Source: Hippasteria phrygiana
Taxonomy: Eukaryota > Echinodermata > Asteroidea > Valvatida > Goniasteridae
Length of the DNA: 64,000 nucleotides
Reading direction: 5' to 3'
Assembly (NCBI GenBank): GCA_037893225.1
Contig: JAZGUH010000141.1
Coordinates: 248,001 to 312,000, forward strand
Below the pieces are notes generated by a model. It was not told the DNA's origin, searched no databases, and was given only the letters and a program-made list of their open reading frames with translations. Below are positions 32,394 through 44,200 of this stretch, piece by piece; position 1 is the first letter of the stretch; each line of letters opens with the position of its first letter. Made by a program: the position numbers and the translations under genes.

Positions 32394-32639
32394 TTTAACT
32401 TAAGTGGTGGGTCAATATTTTATGCATGGCATGCCAGTCAATATATTTGTGAGGGCACTAGGTCTAACCACTCAATACAGATGGTTGGCAAATTTGAACT
32501 TGGTCCAACTTTACTACATATCTTCATTATTTGAAAAGTCATTATTAAATCTGTGTTGCTGTTGCCTACACCGTCAGGTATAATAACAACTATATACAAT
32601 GTATGGAAATCTAGTCTTAAAGTACAAGTGGACCGTGTG

Positions 32640-32812
32640 TATACTGCCAAAAATGGTTTTCTTAAAATGAGAAAATTATCTTATTTCAAGAACAGTTTTC
32701 TTGTCTCACTCCCTAGAAAAGTTTTCTAGGGAGTGAGACAAGAACATTTTTCTTGAAATAAGAAATATTTTCTTATATTAAGAAATGTAAGAAAATCATT
32801 TTTGGCAGTGTA
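32640..32812. mobile_element. Fold-back MITE with TACTGCCAAAAATG ends
   Basis: Almost the whole 173 bp is one palindrome: ACTGCCAAAAATGGTTTTCT at the left, TCATTTTTGGCAGTG at the right, and the centre CTCCCTAGAAAA/TTTTCTAGGGAG. TA flanks both ends, as in Tc1/mariner-type MITEs. It lies about 120 bp past the donor of the SOWAH exon 32934-33006, inside the intron. Confidence 0.85.
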
Positions 32813-32933
32813 CGTGTAGCTGCTGGAAAATGTCTTTGTCGCAGAATTGACATGATTTGTCAAAATATACTGAAACCATGGCTTGTGATAGCAAATGTGG
32901 CCTTTAAAAGTCCAGAACAAAGTGATATCTTAC

Positions 32934-33006
32934 TGTAATCTTGAATAAGAAACTGCATGACGGATTCCTTGTTGTGTATGGCTGCTATATGTAGCGGAGT
33001 ATAACC
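32934..33006 (-). CDS. SOWAH-like exon, second ankyrin repeat
   Basis: This exon has 73 bases: 24 codons plus one base. It reads GYTPLHIAAIHNKESVMQFL followed by IQDY. GYTPLHIAA is a canonical ankyrin opening, and the following helix is normal. The acceptor is TTTGTTTACAG and the donor ACA|GTAAGA. The leftover A joins AG of the next exon to make lysine, giving QDY-K-ADVNLRD, which matches the family spacing. A palindromic transposon lies just downstream in the intron (32640-32812). Confidence 0.88.
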
Positions 33007-34434
33007 CTGTAAACAAAGGCAAACAATGATTCACTTATGATGTCCAGTAAACAATCAACATCATCTGATTTGGAGTGCAACATCTCAGGGTTCAACCCAT
33101 AATCCCCCAAGCCCCCACCCTCTTTGCACCTGCTACCAATTCTTTATCCAAATTTCTAATCAAGGTTTGGTCAACTTACCCCTTGCTGTATTATGCAGAG
33201 CATCAAGGTGGTCACCATGTGTGAAAACAAAGAAAATACAAATTTAAATCAAATCAATTTTTTGTGAATAGAGTATGACAAAAAGTATCCAGGCTCAACC
33301 CTCCATGCCCTGCCCTCCCGGTCCCCAACCCCTACCCCATCAGTTTGGCACAAGTCTACAAGGTATTACACATGCACAAACAGCACGTGTATTGTCCCTT
33401 TGCATGTAGATTGAAAATAAGAGGTAAGGCAAGGTTGACATTTTAAGAAAATGAAAAAATCCACAAAACATTATAGGGTCATCGGAATATTAAAAGAAGA
33501 CTGTTTCAGGTTGCAGAGGTCATTTTGGAATAATTAAAAACAATTTCACAACTAAACAAATCTTCCGGAAATCTGTAAGACGTCCCACCAAAATTCCTGA
33601 AATCAGGAAAGTTCTAGAGAAATCTTACCCCTGGGTAAGGGAAACCCTTTTTAGTACATTGCCTGAACTTTATTGTGAGTTGAAAACACCTTTAACATAG
33701 AATCAGTACATGTGATGAACTCTTGTGTCAAGGTTTCTTTGTAAAAAACACCCTTGCATAAACACATTCCCTAATGCCTAACTATGTAAGGGTCTCAGTT
33801 AGGCACTTTGAGCCACACTGCAAATAAGTAGGGTTAAAGGTTAGGCAAATGTGCATCCACCGTACAATACTGTCAACTGTTTTGAAAAAGGATATTTGTA
33901 ACGATCGGCTCCATTGCTATAGTTTACCTAAAATAAAGTCTAAGAAAGGGTAGGTGGATAATGGTGGATGTTTCTTGTCCTCTATTTTATTTTATTTTAT
34001 GTCTAGATTTTTTCTGACCCAAACTTACTTAATGAGTTGGAAGTCACCAGAAGTACATGTAGTTTTGAGAACTTTGCAAGCCCTTGCACAACAGGCATGC
34101 AACTTGGAATTAACAACAAAATTGGAAATTCCAATCTTGACAAGACTTTGTACTGTGTTTTTCAATTTTCAATGGCATAAGTGAAAAATGAGGAAATCAG
34201 CTCATCCAAGGAAAAGTTGCATGCCAGGTACAAATTTTACACAATAGAAATCAATAGAAATTATCCATTTTGTTCATATACAATGTGACACCCACATTCA
34301 TCAGGATGTCAAACTGAGTAATAATATCACAATGAGTATAATCTTTGTGACATATCCTTATGACTCACTTCATATAATCATTGAGCTACCAAGAATCTGG
34401 CGTCGACTTCACAAAACTAATCTCATCTTAACTA

Positions 34435-34659
34435 TTAACCCCTTGAGTACGGTAATTTACAGGAGGCGCCGGGGTGTCGCGCTGGCCTTTGCAGCCAAGC
34501 GAAACGACCACAATGTGCTTGTGCAGTCAAGCGAAACATACACAATAATCCAACAGTGGATTGAAACTGCACAAATAGCGGTAAATGGCGTCATCCGGCC
34601 TGGTGCCACTGTTTTGGTTTTTTTGCGCCATTTGGCGTCATCCGTACGCAGGGGGTTAA
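34435..34659 (+). mobile_element. TTAA-flanked MITE, CCCCTTG family, copy 4
   Basis: TTAA occurs on both sides, with ends CCCCTTGAGTACGG and CCGTACGCAGGGGG. It lies in the SOWAH intron upstream of 32934-33006. There is no coding capacity. Confidence 0.85.
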
Positions 34660-34854
34660 GGGCTTGTACAATCACCATGGTGATTGGTATTGCTTAGCAA
34701 ATACTACTGGTACTTTTTTAAAGACACATCTTAGCACTTTCAATCGGGCCCTGAAGTGAATTCCAATTGCATGAACAACGCGAACGTTGGCCAACGTTCG
34801 CCAAATGTTTGTGGACATCCAATGGAAAATTATTCGTTGGCAATTTTCGCATGC

Positions 34855-34964
34855 TATTTCATAAATGTTAGGAATATTCCTATCTTGGAATTAGGAAGAA
34901 TGGACTTGGGAACAATTATTCTTCCTAAGTCCAAGATAGGAATATTCCTAACATTTATGAAATA
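34855..34964. repeat. Fold-back inverted repeat, about 46-bp arms
   Basis: The left arm starts TATTTCATAAATGTTAGGAA and the right arm ends TTCCTAACATTTATGAAATA, with few mismatches and a 16-bp loop. It is probably a MITE. The sequence AGAGCCC follows the right arm. Confidence 0.82.
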
Positions 34965-35280
34965 GAGCCCACTGTACCCCAATGTACAGCTGCATAAATA
35001 TTTATAAATAAAACTATCTTTTGATCATTGTTTATAGAATAGTGGTATACAAATACAACCTGATCCAAGTAGGCACAGATGATTTTAGTTCTCCGAGATA
35101 TCTGTTGAAGAATTATCCTCTATTCAGATCTGGGCTCAGGAAAACGTCACCAACCCTACCACCTCTGATCTTAACCCTTTACCTAGAATGGCTTTTAGCC
35201 TTGTAGTGGGTGATTTCAACAACAAAAATATTTGACTTCCTGAAGCAAAACAAACCCTGTTACAATACTATATACATATC

Positions 35281-35326
35281 CATCAATATGTATGAATATG
35301 TATGAATATGTATGAGGTATGACAAT
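35281..35326 (+). repeat. TATGTATGAA short tandem repeat
   Basis: There are about four units of ATATGTATGA within a SOWAH intron, and a further single match near 35508. Confidence 0.8.
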
Positions 35327-35567
35327 ACACCTTGAACATATATTCATCCATCTGTTAAAGAATAGTGTTTATTGTTGCACTGGAATGATGAGTACATTCT
35401 ATTACAGCTTGAAACCCACATTGTCCATATTGTGTGTATGCATAACAGTGAAGAACTTGTCCCTACACCTCGTGGTGATTTGACCAATGAGGGTTCATTG
35501 TTCATGAATATGTATGAAGTATATTGAAGAATGACACTGTATTCCCATCTGACAAATAGTCACTTAC

Positions 35568-35654
35568 AGATCTGGAGTTTACATCTGCTCCTCTGTCAGC
35601 CACAAGTCGTATCATCTCCTTCTTACCATGCTTAGCTCCCCAATGCAAACACGT
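35568..35654 (-). CDS. SOWAH-like exon, first visible ankyrin repeat
   Basis: This exon has 87 bases and 29 codons, phase 0 at both ends, beginning TCLHWGAKHGKKEMIRL and ending ADVNSRS. The TxLHWxAKHG start is the typical opening of the first ankyrin repeat in SOWAH proteins, and xLVADRGADVN is a normal repeat end. The acceptor follows a T-rich tract (TTTTTGTTGCAG) and the donor is TCT|GTAAGTG. The residues that normally come just before (an acidic stretch ending RDF-x-x-GY/F) must be in an upstream exon that was not found. Confidence 0.85.
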
Positions 35655-36220
35655 CTGCAACAAAAACCAAAATAGGGAAAGACATTAGTTTTAAAGACTT
35701 GCGTCTTTAACCCTTTGTGTCCGGCTGTTGATGAGGGGCTGGTAAGCCAAGAATGGGCTGTGCAGCCAAGCATAAATGCAAATGCAAATAGGCACCACAC
35801 TGAATAGAGTGATCCTATTCATCGCACTTGGAGTCCCCTTTTGTGTGAATGAAAGCTTTGTTTGAAAAAGCTCCATCTATTCATTACACTCCCATTCAAG
35901 AACAATATAGTTGAAACATGAATGGATTGAGTATGCACAGGAATGCGCGATACATGACTGCTGGCCAGAACAAGAATAAAGTCCCCCCAACCCCCTAAAA
36001 AACCAACCACGTAGTAGAAAACAAAAGTTAGCAGAGATGAAACTGGCACATAGGAAAAAATTGGAAAATCTGAAAGTCCGAAAGACAAGGGCACCATTCA
36101 TGACACCATTCATCAATCATGTCCATGATTCAACCAAACTCCATTAACGTACATGTACGTTGGGAAAAATCAGTCATAATCGTCTTTTCCTTCCAACTGC
36201 CAGTGAAATGTATCACTTAC

Positions 36221-36277
36221 ATGTATGCTCTCTTCACCATCCTCAATGTAATCATCGTGATTTTTAAAGCATTGCAT
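36221..36277 (-). CDS. Possible alternative first coding exon upstream of the ankyrin exon
   Basis: On the minus strand an ATG at 36277 opens a 19-codon frame, MQCFKNHDDYIEDGEESIH, ending at a strong donor, CAT|GTAAGTG. A stop codon lies immediately upstream in frame. It ends in phase 0, and the next exon at 35654 starts in phase 0. An acidic leader feeding directly into TCLHW is not the usual SOWAH arrangement. This would be a short-isoform start at best, and the match may be chance. I see no homology in the peptide itself. Confidence 0.28.
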
Positions 36278-37746
36278 TCAGTACAACTGAATCTGAATCC
36301 TCCAAAAATCGAACATGTTTGATTTTATCCGGCCATGTGCTAGCGTGCGGCGCGGTGTATACGGTGCAGGCACCTTTGCGTTGCATAAACACGTATCATC
36401 AGTGTGTGTTGTGTGCTTGCGCGCACGCACCACACACTGTATTTCGTGACGCAGTATTTTTCCATGTCACAGGTTAATGTTTAACCTTTTATCTAGCCGG
36501 AAAAGGGTTCCGATCAGTGCTGGCCTAGGTGTTTCTACCGTAGAAACACTATTTACAACTAGTGAAAGAGAATAAAACTACGCTAGCGATATTTATGTGC
36601 TGTTTTCATCGACTTTTTCATCGACTTTTTCATCGACTTCAAAATTATAATTTATCAATCACATATTGTGGAAAAAAAAGTTAGAAATTCTGTGGGACAA
36701 ATCTTTTTAATAAATCAGAAATTTTGTTGAAATAGTCAAAAAGTCGGTTTTCCGATTAAAATTGGAAAAGTTTCATCTCCGAGTTAGTAAAGAATCAAAA
36801 CAAGGAGGCAGGGCAGAAGTTGGACCCAAATTCAAGCAGGGCAATCACTCACTACTTGGCGGTTGTAAATGTGTCTGGTCCAGTTCCTAATACAATCCCA
36901 ATTTATGTTTCATAACATGCACCCACTTCACCAAAAAAACAACAAAAACAAATTCCTGTACAGTAAGGTAAACTTGTGGGGGAAGAAAAATGACCACCCA
37001 GGGTTCGGGAATCTTTCAACCCCAGCGTTTATTTTTCAAACGTAACTGCTGAAGAGCGTGGCATATTTATATTACAACAGACAGATCTAGTAGCTTGTGT
37101 TTAGCAAACTCTATCATTGACCCTAGGACCTTAATTTTGACTGATGTATTTTTCTATGTAGGCTCTGCTCAGTAATCATACAGAAATGGGGTTTTGAGTT
37201 CAAGGTGACTGTACTATTTTGTCATTGGACATTATTGGAGCGTAAACACAAGTCGCTTGAAAACATGTAAATCAAACATTGAAGAACTGAAAGCATATTT
37301 TGTGTACATTAGTCATATTTTTGTACATTGTTTCAGCGATAATTTACATGTACATGACTTGTCATTTGAATGTACGAAACGTTGAATTATGTGCACAAAC
37401 ATTATGGCCTGTGAAAGCACATGCATGACACATGGCTATAGTAATGTAAATCTCAACGCTCAGGAAATACTGCACCATCAAAGAACCAAACATCTCTTTG
37501 GGACTGTAATGATTCTTAATAGCACTTGCTAATCAAGACAAAATGTCGGTATAAATATTCATATAGAACTTGCCTTCTACGCCTAGATGCACGTACGATG
37601 ACATGACCCGACCTGGGAATCATACAATCGAATATTCAAAGGTCAGATCATATCATCCGGCAATGTCACAGTACATGCAACTGCGTGCTGGATGGAACGG
37701 TGAACACTCAGCACCCAGCCTGTTCGCGTCCTCGGATTAAAGCTTC

Positions 37747-38488
37747 TTAACCCCGTAAGTACGGTATTTTACGGGAGACGTCGGGGTGCGAACCACTACA
37801 ATGTGTTTGTGCAGTCAAGCGTAACATATACACAATAATCCAACAATAGATTGAAACTGCACAAACAGCGGCCAATGGCGTCATCCGGCCTGGTGGCACT
37901 GTTTAATCCAACAATGGATTGAAACTGCACAAACAGCAGCCAATGGCGTCATCCGGCCTGGTGGCACTGTTTAATCCAACAATGGATTGAAACTGCACAA
38001 ACAGCGGCCAATGGCGTCATCCGGCCTGGTGGCACTGTTTAATCCAACAATGGATTGAAACTGCACAAACAGCGGCCAATTGCGTCATCCGGCCTGGTGG
38101 CACTGTTTAATCCAACAATGGATTGAAACTGCACAAACAGCGGCCAATGGCGTCATCCGGCCTGGTGGCACTGTTTAATCCAACAATGGATTGAAACTGC
38201 ACAAACAGCAGCCAATGGCGTCATCCGGCCTGGTGGCACTGTTTAATCCAACAATGGATTGAAACTGCACAAACAGCGGCCAATTGCGTCATCCGGCCTG
38301 GTGGCACTGTTTAATCCAACAATGGATTGAAACTGCACAAACAGCGGCCAATGGCGTCATCCGGCCTGGTGGCACTGTTTAATCCAACAATGGATTGAAA
38401 CTGCACAAACAGCAGCCAATGACGTCATCCGGCCTGGTGGCACTGTTTTTTTTGCGCCATATGGCGTCATCCGTACGCAAGGGGTTAA
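37747..38488 (+). mobile_element. TTAA-flanked MITE, CCCCTTG family, copy 5, expanded by an internal array
   Basis: TTAA occurs on both sides. The left end is CCCCGTAAGTACGG and the right end CCGTACGCAAGGGG. The left internal part is shortened relative to other copies. The central segment is amplified into nine tandem 68-bp units, raising the length from about 215 to 734 bp. Confidence 0.88.
37836..38449 (+). repeat. 68-bp tandem array (nine units) inside a MITE
   Basis: The unit runs from AATCCAACAATGGATTGAAA through CAAACAGCGGCCAATGGCGT to GGTGGCACTGTTT. Nine units differ by only one or two bases each. Variants at the GCGGCC/GCAGCC and AATGGCG/AATTGCG positions recur in order. Units 4-6 carry the same series as units 7-9, which suggests block duplication of three units. 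Confidence 0.9.
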
Positions 38489-38917
38489 CAACAAAGTGTT
38501 GTTAGGAATATTTGTGCGTAGTGCGTCCCCCCGTGGGCGTAAAACTTTCAAACAATGATGACATGACCTGACCTGGGATACCATGGATACATGCCATGGA
38601 GACATATGTGTGATGCATGTCCACGTCAAGTCAAGTCAGGTCATGTTATGTACATTCTACGCACATTTGAATGATGGTGACCTTATACATGGTGAACGCT
38701 CTGCGCCTAATCTGCGGGTGCCCTCATTAAATTTCTAGGGATCTATTTTTAAGTCACTTGGCTAATAACGAACAGTGCCATACTTGTAGCAAATTCAACT
38801 TGACAATTGGAATGTTAGTTGCTGAAATGTATTTGTTAACTATCCCAAGTTGTCTGACCAGTGCATTAAGACTGTTCTGACTCAGGGTCCAGTTTGAATT
38901 GAAAGAAGACGACTAAG

Positions 38918-39108
38918 GAAATTTCAGTTTTAGTAGTGGGAGGGAAAACCCCAGATCAATTGTTCCTGGGGAAACCCATGCAATTAGGTAGGGACTGAAA
39001 ATCCAATCCTTGAGGAATTCTTGAGGAAAACCCTTCCAATCAGGTATAGGGACTGAAAACCCAATCCTTGAGGAATTCTTGAGGGAAAACCCTTGCAATC
39101 TTAAGGCA
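38918..39108 (-). repeat. Partial SINE of the GGGTTTTCCCCAG type with internal duplication
   Basis: It shares AGTTTTAGTAGTGGGAGGGA, AAAACCCCAGA and GGTAGGGACTGAAAA with the copy at 55.8 kb. A block of about 65 bp containing GGGACTGAAAACCCAATCCT and TGAGGAATTCTTGAGG is present twice. Confidence 0.65.
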
Positions 39109-39835
39109 AATCGTTCATCAATGCCAACATTGTAAAAATGAACTGTAGTAATTTATTTATTGTTCAGTGATACCTCGATTTGCCTTAAGATAACACTTGT
39201 CTGAAAAAGACTGACAATAAAAATCACAACCAACATGCAATGTTGACACTGCTGAACAATTTGTCTTTAAAGACAAATTGCCACACTGCCCAAATTATTC
39301 CCCCACTTCTGTAACATAACATAGTGACATGAACATTCCTACATGTTGATGTTAAGTCCCACCCCCACCCCCCACCCCCCCCCCCCCCAAACACCTCTTC
39401 ATGACAGATTTACGGCCGAACCAAAAACCCTCCATACTTTCTCAACTGCATTATTATTAATCTGTATATTTGCATGACATTTATCATTCTACATTCCCAG
39501 TTGAAATAAACAATGCACTACATGACACAAAGAATGCACGGAAGAAAGGCCAACCAAAACCAAAAAACAGACAAAATAAACAATGGGAGAAAAATTCCCA
39601 GGAGTGTAAACGTATCAGATGACTTTTTAAGCAAACTGTTTCTCTGCCCCCACTTGACGGATTTTCATTTCATGAGCCAGATCATGGGAAAGGGTCTGTG
39701 GTCTGAGAGTGAGTGAATGATCTATTTGAAAGTGGCAAGGTCCTCTTCATTACAATTCCAGTCCAGAATTTGATAAAGTAGGCCTGTCCTCCTTTGAAAA
39801 CACGGATGCTGGATCTACAGCCTTCTGGTTATTGG

Positions 39836-40062
39836 TTTATAGTGTAGTGATTCTTTCTTCACCTTCTACATATGGTGACCAGGATTTGATTCCAGGATTT
39901 GATTCTTGTCAAAGCACACATTGTTTTCAGTTCATTGTTGATTGGGTAGTTGTCCCTGGAAAAAACTATTCTTTGAGGGTTTTCTCATTTCTAAAACCCA
40001 AACTTCCTTCTTTGTCTTCAATAAATTCAGAAGCTTGGACCCAAGGATGATTATAGTGCAAA
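39836..40062 (+). repeat. Possible SINE, degenerate
   Basis: AGTGTAGTGATTCTTTCTTC and ACCAGGATTTGATTCCAGG resemble a decayed tRNA head (B box GATTTGATTCC). They are followed by GTTGTCCCTGGAAAAAAC and a body with GGGTTTTCTCATTTCTAAAA. There is no second copy in the window. Confidence 0.4.
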
Positions 40063-40893
40063 TACTACCCAAGATTAACTAAGTATTTAAATATTTAAAT
40101 TTGATCAGTATTTCTAAAGTCCTTGTGAACCCCAGTCCCCCACCCATCCCGACCCCCAAACAATGGTGCTTTTCCTTGCATTTCAATCACAAAACCAGAA
40201 CTTTTAATACACTGACAAAACAAATCTTCTTAAACCAGACTAACATGTAGTCTTCATTCTGATTGGCTGCTTGTTTCATTACCTAAACCAATCATGTTAT
40301 GCCATACTTGTAGAGCAATTGAACAGCATCCTGGAGATCTTGGGTTAAAATCCTAATTGTCAAATTTTGCTACCCATTCCATTTGAAAAGAAAAAGGAAA
40401 GATTAAAATGTTGGTGCAGCTATTTTCAGCACCCTGTTAAACGAACCCCGCCAAAAGCTATCCCAAGTTGTAAACCCCTGACCGATGAGATCTCCCAGGC
40501 TCTTGTACATCATCACAAGTAACTAAACAGCCCCCCCCCCTACTTCTTCCCAGGGTGATCATCCTCCCACAGACATTATACATCATGTGGGTTTATACAT
40601 CTTGAAGTTTGAAAGCCCTAGCCAGGACCCAGTGCATGTAATGACACATGTATCATGTTTGTACACTTGTATCTGGAGTACCATGTACACACAGTAATAA
40701 ATCTTCAGCTGTGACAGCTTGGGTCTTGACATTAGTTAGCACAGTTTCGGGATGATGGGAGTGAAAATCACGAGCCACAAAGTCTTGTTTTCCACGGCAA
40801 CAATGTTAAGATACAAAGAAACAATACAAAAAGTATGTACGACACTGAAAACAATAATTAAATAAAAAGGGAGAGCTAAATGGATGCTTATCT

Positions 40894-41222
40894 TACTCTT
40901 AAGGCTTTTCACACTGGACAGATCTCAGGGTTGATACGGGGTTGAAAACAAATGACGCCACACTTGACAAATTTCAACCCTGTGCCAACCCTGCTACATT
41001 CCTAAAGTTTTGCCCCAAGTTTACCTTTTTTTGAAAACAGTATCGAGAAATATGAAGGGGTGAGTCAGTCCGAGTTGAACTCGAAACAAATGTGAAACAA
41101 CCTAGTGTTAAATGGAGGGTTGGGGCCAAACTGTCCAAATTCAAGCCAAAGTGGTCATGTGTTTGCCCTAGGCTTGAATTAAACCCGGCCTGAGAGGCGC
41201 TACTGTGAGAACACCTTCAGTT
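40894..41222. mobile_element. Probable non-autonomous DNA element
   Basis: The left end is AAGGCTTTTCACACTGG and the right end CTACTGTGAGAACACCTTCA, a diverged inverted repeat similar in style to the element at 45.5 kb. The interior has repeated GGGTTGAAA / TTCAACCC words. The boundaries are approximate. Confidence 0.5.
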
Positions 41223-44200
41223 TCAAATAAATAATTTGAACAATATTTGTTTTGCATGTACATGTATGTTTTATACATGTATGATCTTTAAACCCCCCCC
41301 CCCCCCCCCCAACTAGACTTCAATAAATTGTCCTCAGTAACAGAGGCACGTTCCCAAAGGTACGATATATGTAATAACAAAAGCAGAACCAAAACATTTT
41401 CGCACACTAGAGCAGGAAACTGGATCCCCCACAATTAAAACGAAAAATTCCACCATAAAAATGCAGTAAATAGTTCCAAGGAGTACAGGGTATTACTTGA
41501 ATATCACACCGAATGGAAATGACTACCAGAAGGAAATGTGAACTACCAGCCCTAACCACTAAACAGCATTTCAGATTCTCATATCAAATTTGGCTCCGCT
41601 GTGTGCCTGGAGACACCAAGGCGCGCAACACACCTCTCAGGAGAATTGTAATAATAAATCAAGTAGTGTGACAATGAACAAACCCGTCCATGTATATCAC
41701 GGGTCACACAAAGAGCCCCATCCAACCCCTCCGAGTTGTAAAAGTTGTTATGCCGTGGGCTTCAGAAAAGTAGCTTCTGTGTCTACAATGTGCCATGCAA
41801 TTTTTCCCCCAGCAATCTCAAAACCACACTTGGGGCTTGCTAAGCCATCCAGCAAGGACGGAAGGAATAACTCACAGCAACATCAATTTTGTGTTAGGAA
41901 CAGTTGCAAATGATTCTGCAACCCTGATCATTGGGTTGTCACCGTCCTGCAGATTTATTCGTGTTTGTGCTGGCAATAACTAAAGTCCCGGCGCGCCAGC
42001 CAGGAGGACGTAATTTAAAAGCCATTCTGGCTTCCTGGTACATTATTGGCAATCAAGGGATGTAATGTGTCTCTTGCGGGGCATTGATACCATGCCTGAA
42101 CCTGGCCAGGAATGCTTGCAAACCTCAAGCATCATGACCTGGCCAACACTGCCATCATATGTCACGATGTCCCTCGAGGTCATCCGCTCAATAACTGAAA
42201 CAGGGTTTTCCATCCAAAGCAAGCAATGCATCTTGTCTGGCATCCTGGCAGTCACAACACTTTTTCCACAGTCCATCTGTTATTCAAGGGAAAAGCGGAT
42301 TGCTCAAACTTTTCTTTTTTCACACAGGCTCTCGGAAAGCACCGAGTATACAGTGTGAGAGAGACTGGGATTGCGGGTAACACCATGTGAAATTAATCTC
42401 TTCTAGGAAGAAGTGTGGTTCTGAAAAGAACCCGGGTGAGTGTGTAACTCGACGTTTCGGACAGTGTGCTCTGTCCGTCCTCTAAGGAGTGTGAGGCTAC
42501 AGTGCTTCATACATTATGTCAGGATAGGGCAAAAAAAAAGAAGAGAGAAACAAAATCTCTGTTCTAATTTACATCATCATCCCCGACGCAAAAAATTCCA
42601 TCTTCGCATCGCTCAAACTCTCTCGGCTCTATCCTATCAGCTTCCAAAAAAGCAAAGTTGGTGAAATCTTGTACATGTACCCTCAAATTGATTGATCAAA
42701 AACTATTAACCTGTGAGTTTCCTTAAACACCTTGCTGAACTCTTCAGTTTCAGGTCAGGATCTTACAGATCACTTCTTTTGTACTTGTTCACAGACTTCG
42801 TGAAAGCCAAGCCTCAAATGACCTAATTTGCTGGTTCCATGCGCAAAATGAAAGAAAAAAAAAAGCTTAGTAATTTGACCAGTAAAGGTGAAAGTTTTTC
42901 TTGGGTGCACTTTACACAGAGCTTACTTTAGCCATGTCTGCATTGGACTTTTTCTGTAAAATGTGCAGAGACTGTTGTCAATTTGCTCAAATTAAGTCCA
43001 GTGTGGACAGCCAGTAAACTTTCTTTATAAACAGTAAGTTTTCAGATTGAAACTAATCAATTTTATTTTGGATCATCTCCAAAGCTTTATCATACCTTTA
43101 ACATTAGGGCTTTGGCTATATTTTTTTTATTTCTAAGGATAAGAAGCAAATACGACACTTGGAACAAGAAAATGCCACATTTGGCCCAGTTTGGTTTTTC
43201 TTTATCACCCATCTACCACAAAGCCACTCCTAAACCCTTCAAAGGTCTGTCCAACCCAGTGATTTACGCTACTCAGCTCCCAGGCCATATCCCACTCAGC
43301 ACTCAGGCAAAACTGTTGATCTCTGTCACTGACCCAACTCAAGTACTTGGCGTTGGGCTGTGCTGTCAGGCTTCCCGACACTGGGACTCCAGACTTGTTC
43401 ACAACTCCTCAAGAAAATAAACTTTGTGGCATCGTTCCCAAACAGTTGGAGCACTGTACTTTTCTCTTTTGTTGTTGTATATACTGGTCCACAAAACCCA
43501 CATCAGTATGTAGGCCATGGTTATGGAACTGGACTATTCAGGCATATTTTTTGTACTTAATAATTTAAGGACTGAGACAGTAGCAAGTCCCTTGGAAAAT
43601 AACTGGATATATCTTACTGCACCCAAACAAAGCAGATACAGTTTGTTGTATACTTCAAGGATAATAGATGAGAGGCATAAATACAAAATTAAGAAACAGA
43701 GCCTAACATTAGTTTGACAGGCAGCTCAAGTTAGTCTTTAAAATCATGTCACTAATGACCTATACATGTCAGCCTACATGTAGCTGAATTAAAAAAAGAA
43801 AGATTAAAATTAAAATATCTGAATATTTGCTTACTCCTTATCTTTTTTTGGGAGACACAGAACTTACAGAAGACATTTTCCCCTACAGACAAAGAAGTTA
43901 AAACCAATAACCATCCATTCCACTAACATGATATAGCACCCTCTGCAGTCAGCACCTTTCATTTCTCTATTAATCCTACCATGATCCTACGTAAACTGAT
44001 CAAATGATTCTTTATAGGTACACATTGCCATGAAATTCCGCCCCCCCCCCAAAAAAAAGTTATCTCTTTGGTTAGTTGCCTAACCTATTTCCAAGGTGTA
44101 AACATTCCAACATAATGTGCCACATTTACGGGAAAAAAAACCTGGGGGTGTACACATTTTTTCAAGAGGGCACTAAAAGTAAATGAACTGTGGCTTGTAT

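Larger units (their letters stand above)
30672..35654 (-). other. SOWAH-family ankyrin-repeat gene (3' part of locus)
   Basis: Three minus-strand exons (35568-35654, 32934-33006, 30672-31087) join in phase into an ankyrin-repeat block followed by a basic, serine-rich tail. The combined pattern TCLHWGAKHG, then ADVNSRS|GYTPLHIAAIH, then ADVNLRDFSGRKARHYLK is that of the sosondowah (SOWAH) family. In that family the second repeat runs into the conserved VNxRDxSGxKAxxYL motif. SOWAH proteins are poorly characterised; the Drosophila founder affects sleep. Vertebrate members are, as I recall, single-exon genes, whereas this copy has introns of about 1.8 and 2.6 kb. The upstream exons, which should carry the N-terminal SOWAH domain and the start of the first ankyrin repeat, were not recognised above 35654. 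The protein may end at 30672 or be spliced onward to exons further left. Confidence 0.82.

Noticed and set aside
37836..38449. CRISPR-like array of nine regular repeats
   Set aside because: The units are directly adjacent 68-bp repeats without unique spacers, inside a TTAA-flanked MITE in a eukaryotic genome.
41590..42358. Overlapping open frames of about 100 codons on both strands
   Set aside because: They are open on both strands with no homology or splice context that I can recognise.
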